DNA from: Candidatus Omnitrophota bacterium
GTDB lineage: Bacteria; Omnitrophota; Gorgyraeia; Gygaellales; Profunditerraquicolaceae
Direction: 5' to 3'
Assembly (NCBI GenBank): GCA_020052635.1
Contig: JAGVOR010000058.1
Location: 1 to 9,234 of the forward strand
Length of the DNA: 9,234 nt
Shown here: one piece after another, positions 7,252 through 9,234 of the stretch
Layout: the number at the start of each line of letters is the position of its first letter
Numbering within the stretch: the first letter of the stretch is position 1
Translations under genes and position numbers: made by a program
Notes under the pieces: model-generated
The model's database searches: none
Told to the model about the DNA's origin: nothing
Seen by the model: only the letters and a program-made list of their open reading frames with translations

Positions 7252-7734
7252 ATGCGCCAAAGAAGCCAAGAGTATTTTGAGAAAATCCCCGGTTCACCGG
7301 AACCGATCACCTTTGAAATCAAAAGAAGGGTAAGCTTTAATGAAGTGGATATTATGGGGATTGTCTGGTACGGCCAATACGCGATTTACTTTGAACAGGC
7401 CCAGACGGAACTGGGTAGAAGATGCGGATTATCCTTCCAGGATTATTACCTCAGCAACCTGCGCGCGCCGATCGTTAAATTCCACATCGATTACTTCCAG
7501 CCGCTGATACTGGATGAGGAATTCACGGTGCAGGCGGCCTATGTTTGGAGCGAGGGGGCTAAGCTGTGCATTGAGTATCGCGTAATCAAACAGGATGGTT
7601 CAATTGCCTCGCGCGGCTATACCGTGCAGATGTTTATTGACGCTAATACTAATCAACCTTACGCGGTTACGCCGGAACTTCTGGAAAAACTGCGCCAGCA
7701 ATGGAAAGACGGTAAATTTAAATGCCTGAAATAA
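7252..7734 (+). CDS. 4-hydroxybenzoyl-CoA thioesterase-family (YbgC/FadM-like) acyl thioesterase
   Basis: The product is 160 residues, one hotdog domain with a 20-residue N-terminal extension. The hallmark is RVSFNEVDIMGIVWYGQY (26-43) followed by IYFEQAQTELG (45-55), matching the 4HBT/YbgC pattern 'V-x-x-x-D-x-D-x-x-G-x-V-x-x-x-x-Y-x-x-x-F-E'. D33 is the expected catalytic Asp. Family members hydrolyse acyl-CoA or acyl-ACP thioesters in the cytoplasm. APE clusters include a member (ApeK), and here it may edit misloaded carrier protein, release the chain, or hydrolyse an aromatic thioester; the sequence cannot choose between these. A strong ribosome site precedes it and its 3' end overlaps the ketosynthase start by 13 bases, so it belongs to the same transcript. 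Confidence 0.88.
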   Translation: MRQRSQEYFEKIPGSPEPITFEIKRRVSFNEVDIMGIVWYGQYAIYFEQAQTELGRRCGLSFQDYYLSNLRAPIVKFHIDYFQPLILDEEFTVQAAYVWSEGAKLCIEYRVIKQDGSIASRGYTVQMFIDANTNQPYAVTPELLEKLRQQWKDGKFKCLK

Positions 7735-8855
7735 AAACCCTGATTACTGATTTTGACCTGGTCAGCGCCTATGGCCGGGGGATTAATCCGCTTTGGGAGG
7801 GGATTATCCGCGGCTCAACCCGGATTGAAAAACTCAATCGTTTCCCCACGCAATCCTTTTTAACCCATAACGCCGCTTTAGTACCCGGCCTTAAGACCCA
7901 AAGCCCTGAATCCCTGGCGATGCAGCTGCTCAAAAACCTGCTGGTGGATAATTTAAAGATTATCCCTAAAGATGCCCGGCTGATACTTGCCACTACCGTC
8001 GGGGAAATTGACCTGCTGGAGGAAGCAGTGCTGCATAAAACACACAAACCTCAGGCCAGCAGCTTAAACCTGTTTTTAAAAAAAATCCGGAAAGTCACCG
8101 GCCTCCAACAGGCGATGCTGGTTTCATGCGCTTGCGCTTCATCCTCAAGCGCCCTGGCGCAAGCCGCTTGGCTCATCGCCAGCGGGCAAACCGATTGCTG
8201 CCTGGTCGCGGCGGTAGATACGGTATCAGAATTTGTCTTCAGCGGATTTTCCGCTTTAATGGCGCTGGATAAAAACCCGGCCAGGCCTTTTGACCAAAAC
8301 CGCACGGGCCTTTCCCTGGGTGAAGCGGCAGGATTTATACTGCTGATGAGCCCGGCCAGGGCCAAGCAGGAAAAAAGAAAGCCGCTAGCCCAAATTGCCG
8401 GCTGGGGATTAAGCTGCGACGCCAATCACATGACCGGCCCCTCCCGCAGTGGCCAGGGTTTGATCCAGGCAATCAACCGCGCTTTGGCTAAAGCAAAAAT
8501 GACGCCGGGTTCAATCGGAGGGATCTCCAGCCACGGAACCGGCACCCTCTATAACGATGCCATGGAATTATGCGCTTATAAAAAAATATTCAAAAACAAG
8601 CCCCTACCGGTATATTCCATCAAAGGCGCAACCGGCCATACCCTGGGGGCAGCCGGTTTAATTGAAAGCATCCTGGCACTCAAAGCCCTGCAGGAAAAAA
8701 CTATCCCCGGCACGGTGGGCTTAAAAGAAATCGACCCTCAAGCGGTTGGCTGGGTGAGCCCTTTGCCTGCCAAACTTAAAAAACCCGCGCTCATTCTTAA
8801 TAATTGCGGATTCGGCGGAGTGAATGCCGCTTTAATTCTAAAAGATCTTAACTAA
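7722..8855 (+). CDS. Beta-ketoacyl-[ACP] synthase (type II FabF/APE-like ketosynthase)
   Basis: This 377-residue thiolase-fold condensing enzyme has a complete Cys-His-His triad. C138 lies in SCACASSSSA (135-144), the nucleophilic elbow; H271 lies in HGTGTLYND (271-279); H306 lies in KGATGHTLGAAG (301-312), which also holds K301. The C-terminal NNCGFGGVNAALIL (360-373) is the usual FGGxNxxL block. Because the nucleophile is present, this is an active ketosynthase and not a chain-length factor. It is somewhat shorter than FabF (about 410 residues), mostly through a compact N-terminal half (there is little between WEGIIRGSTRI and the active-site region), as is common in APE-cluster ketosynthases. 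It would condense malonyl-ACP with the growing polyene chain. No carrier protein or partner ketosynthase is present in the window. Its ATG lies within the last codons of the thioesterase gene. Whether it corresponds to ApeO (elongating KS) or ApeR (initiating KS) cannot be decided. Confidence 0.93.
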   Translation: MPEIKTLITDFDLVSAYGRGINPLWEGIIRGSTRIEKLNRFPTQSFLTHNAALVPGLKTQSPESLAMQLLKNLLVDNLKIIPKDARLILATTVGEIDLLEEAVLHKTHKPQASSLNLFLKKIRKVTGLQQAMLVSCACASSSSALAQAAWLIASGQTDCCLVAAVDTVSEFVFSGFSALMALDKNPARPFDQNRTGLSLGEAAGFILLMSPARAKQEKRKPLAQIAGWGLSCDANHMTGPSRSGQGLIQAINRALAKAKMTPGSIGGISSHGTGTLYNDAMELCAYKKIFKNKPLPVYSIKGATGHTLGAAGLIESILALKALQEKTIPGTVGLKEIDPQAVGWVSPLPAKLKKPALILNNCGFGGVNAALILKDLN

Positions 8856-8857
8856 CC

Positions 8858-8867
8858 TTAAGGAGGA
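8858..8867 (+). promoter_or_regulatory. Strong Shine-Dalgarno site of the final gene
   Basis: TTAAGGAGGA sits a few bases before the ATG at 8871. It is the best match to the anti-Shine-Dalgarno in the window and sets the start of the secreted protein. No promoter or terminator is visible in the 15-base gap, so the gene is probably co-transcribed with the ketosynthase gene but translated independently and strongly. Confidence 0.75.
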
Positions 8868-8870
8868 GAA

Positions 8871-9234
8871 ATGAAAAAAATCTTAATCATTATAGCATTA
8901 ACCGTAGTGACGGTTTTAAGTTCAGCCTCGCTGCTGTTGGCCGCAGACTCGACGATCAATATTCTTTTCGATAACGGGGTAGGCGCGGATATGGCAGCCC
9001 GCCAGGCTAAATCACAAACCAGCCTGGGAAACTGGATGGGGCCGGATTTAGTCCGGGTCTTTGGCCGCTACGCTAAACAGGGATATAGCGCTAATCTTAT
9101 CGAAAAACGCCAGGAATATAATGCTGGGCCTGAAAACTACCTGCTCAGCGTAAAAATCACCGAGTATAAACCCGGCAGTAAAGCCGCGCGGATGGTCGTC
9201 GGTTACGGGGCCGGCGGGGTAACCTTAAAAATAC
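8871..9234 (+). CDS. Secreted DUF4410-like protein, 5' part (3' end outside window)
   Basis: The frame opens at ATG 8871 after a strong ribosome site and stays open to the window end, giving 121 complete codons. It was found by reading the sequence past the ketosynthase stop. Residues 1-25 are a signal peptide (MKKILIIIALTVVTVL, then SSASLLLAA with probable cleavage before D26) and there is no lipobox Cys. The mature part contains NYLLSVKITEYKPGSKAARM (89-108) followed by VVGYGAGGVTLKI (109-121), resembling DUF4410, whose members share an 'I-x-x-x-x-x-G-x-x-x-x-R-x-x-x-G-x-G-x-G' pattern and are exported to the periplasm or outer membrane. The function of that family is not established. Membership in the polyene pathway is suggested only by the 15-base spacing and shared strand. 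The rest of the gene is needed for a firm family call. Confidence 0.72.
   Translation, partial: MKKILIIIALTVVTVLSSASLLLAADSTINILFDNGVGADMAARQAKSQTSLGNWMGPDLVRVFGRYAKQGYSANLIEKRQEYNAGPENYLLSVKITEYKPGSKAARMVVGYGAGGVTLKI

Larger units (their letters stand above)
1..8855 (+). other. Aryl-polyene-like biosynthesis and export gene cluster (partial), probable single operon
   Basis: Nine consecutive same-strand genes are joined by short gaps (2, 6 and 15 bases) or overlaps (4, 4, 17, 4 and 13 bases), with no internal promoter or terminator seen. The set acyltransferase, AMP ligase, LolA-like, MMPL exporter, DUF3261-like lipoprotein, ApeI-like and ApeP-like hotdog domains, 4HBT thioesterase and ketosynthase corresponds one-to-one with parts of characterised APE clusters, including the ordered LolA-exporter-lipoprotein block. 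It differs by having a PaaK-type ligase and a radical SAM/SPASM domain fused to the ApeP-like dehydratase. Carrier proteins, ketoreductase and chain-length factor are not in the window. Confidence 0.75.

Noticed and set aside
8051..8425. Minus-strand open frame of 124 codons inside the ketosynthase gene
   Set aside because: It is the antisense shadow of the active-site region of a well-supported ketosynthase, with no recognisable domain and a low-complexity Ser/Ala-rich translation.
8856..8870. Possible terminator or promoter after the ketosynthase gene
   Set aside because: The 15-base gap is filled by a ribosome-binding site and has no room for a hairpin with a T tract or for -35/-10 boxes.
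1..9234. CRISPR array, tRNA/rRNA gene, insertion sequence or integrase
   Set aside because: No direct-repeat array, transposase motif, inverted-repeat ends or RNA gene was seen; practically every base is coding on the plus strand.

Overview
The window is one uninterrupted run of ten plus-strand genes. The first and last are cut by the window edges, and no intergenic gap exceeds 15 bases. The content matches an aryl-polyene-type (APE, type II fatty-acid/polyketide-like) biosynthesis and export cluster. The proteins have signal peptides, a LolA-like carrier, a lipobox lipoprotein and an MMPL/RND-type exporter, so the host should have an outer membrane. Base composition is roughly balanced with many A-rich and T-rich stretches. 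The style is compatible with an uncultivated environmental phylum such as Omnitrophota, but that placement is a low-confidence guess and nothing in the window proves it.

Layout: (1) 3' part of a PlsC-type acyltransferase, 1-396; (2) PaaK/CapK-type AMP-forming ligase, 393-1688; (3) radical SAM/SPASM protein fused to a C-terminal hotdog dehydratase-like domain, 1691-3166; (4) LolA-like periplasmic protein, 3163-3804; (5) MMPL/RND exporter, 3811-6201; (6) DUF3261/LolB-like lipoprotein, 6185-6862; (7) short FabZ/ApeI-like hotdog protein, 6859-7236; (8) 4-hydroxybenzoyl-CoA-type thioesterase, 7252-7734; (9) beta-ketoacyl synthase, 7722-8855; (10) 5' part of a secreted DUF4410-like protein, 8871-9234.

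How they may work together: the ligase would activate a starter acid, probably aromatic. The ketosynthase would extend it on an acyl carrier protein, and the hotdog proteins would dehydrate each beta-hydroxy intermediate to build conjugated double bonds. The thioesterase would hydrolyse or proofread thioesters, the acyltransferase would attach the chain to a lipid headgroup, and the LolA/MMPL/lipoprotein trio would move the product to the outer membrane. Carrier protein, ketoreductase and chain-length-factor genes are not in the window and should lie just outside it if this reading is right.

The most interesting observation concerns the two dehydratase-like hotdog domains. The stand-alone one keeps the FabZ-type catalytic His (in GHFPNKP) but has Gln where the catalytic Glu should be. 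The one fused to the radical SAM protein keeps the Glu (in LELIAQ) but lacks the recognisable His motif. In FabZ-like dimers each active site takes its His from one chain and its Glu from the other. The pair may therefore form one obligate heterodimeric dehydratase physically tied to a radical SAM enzyme.
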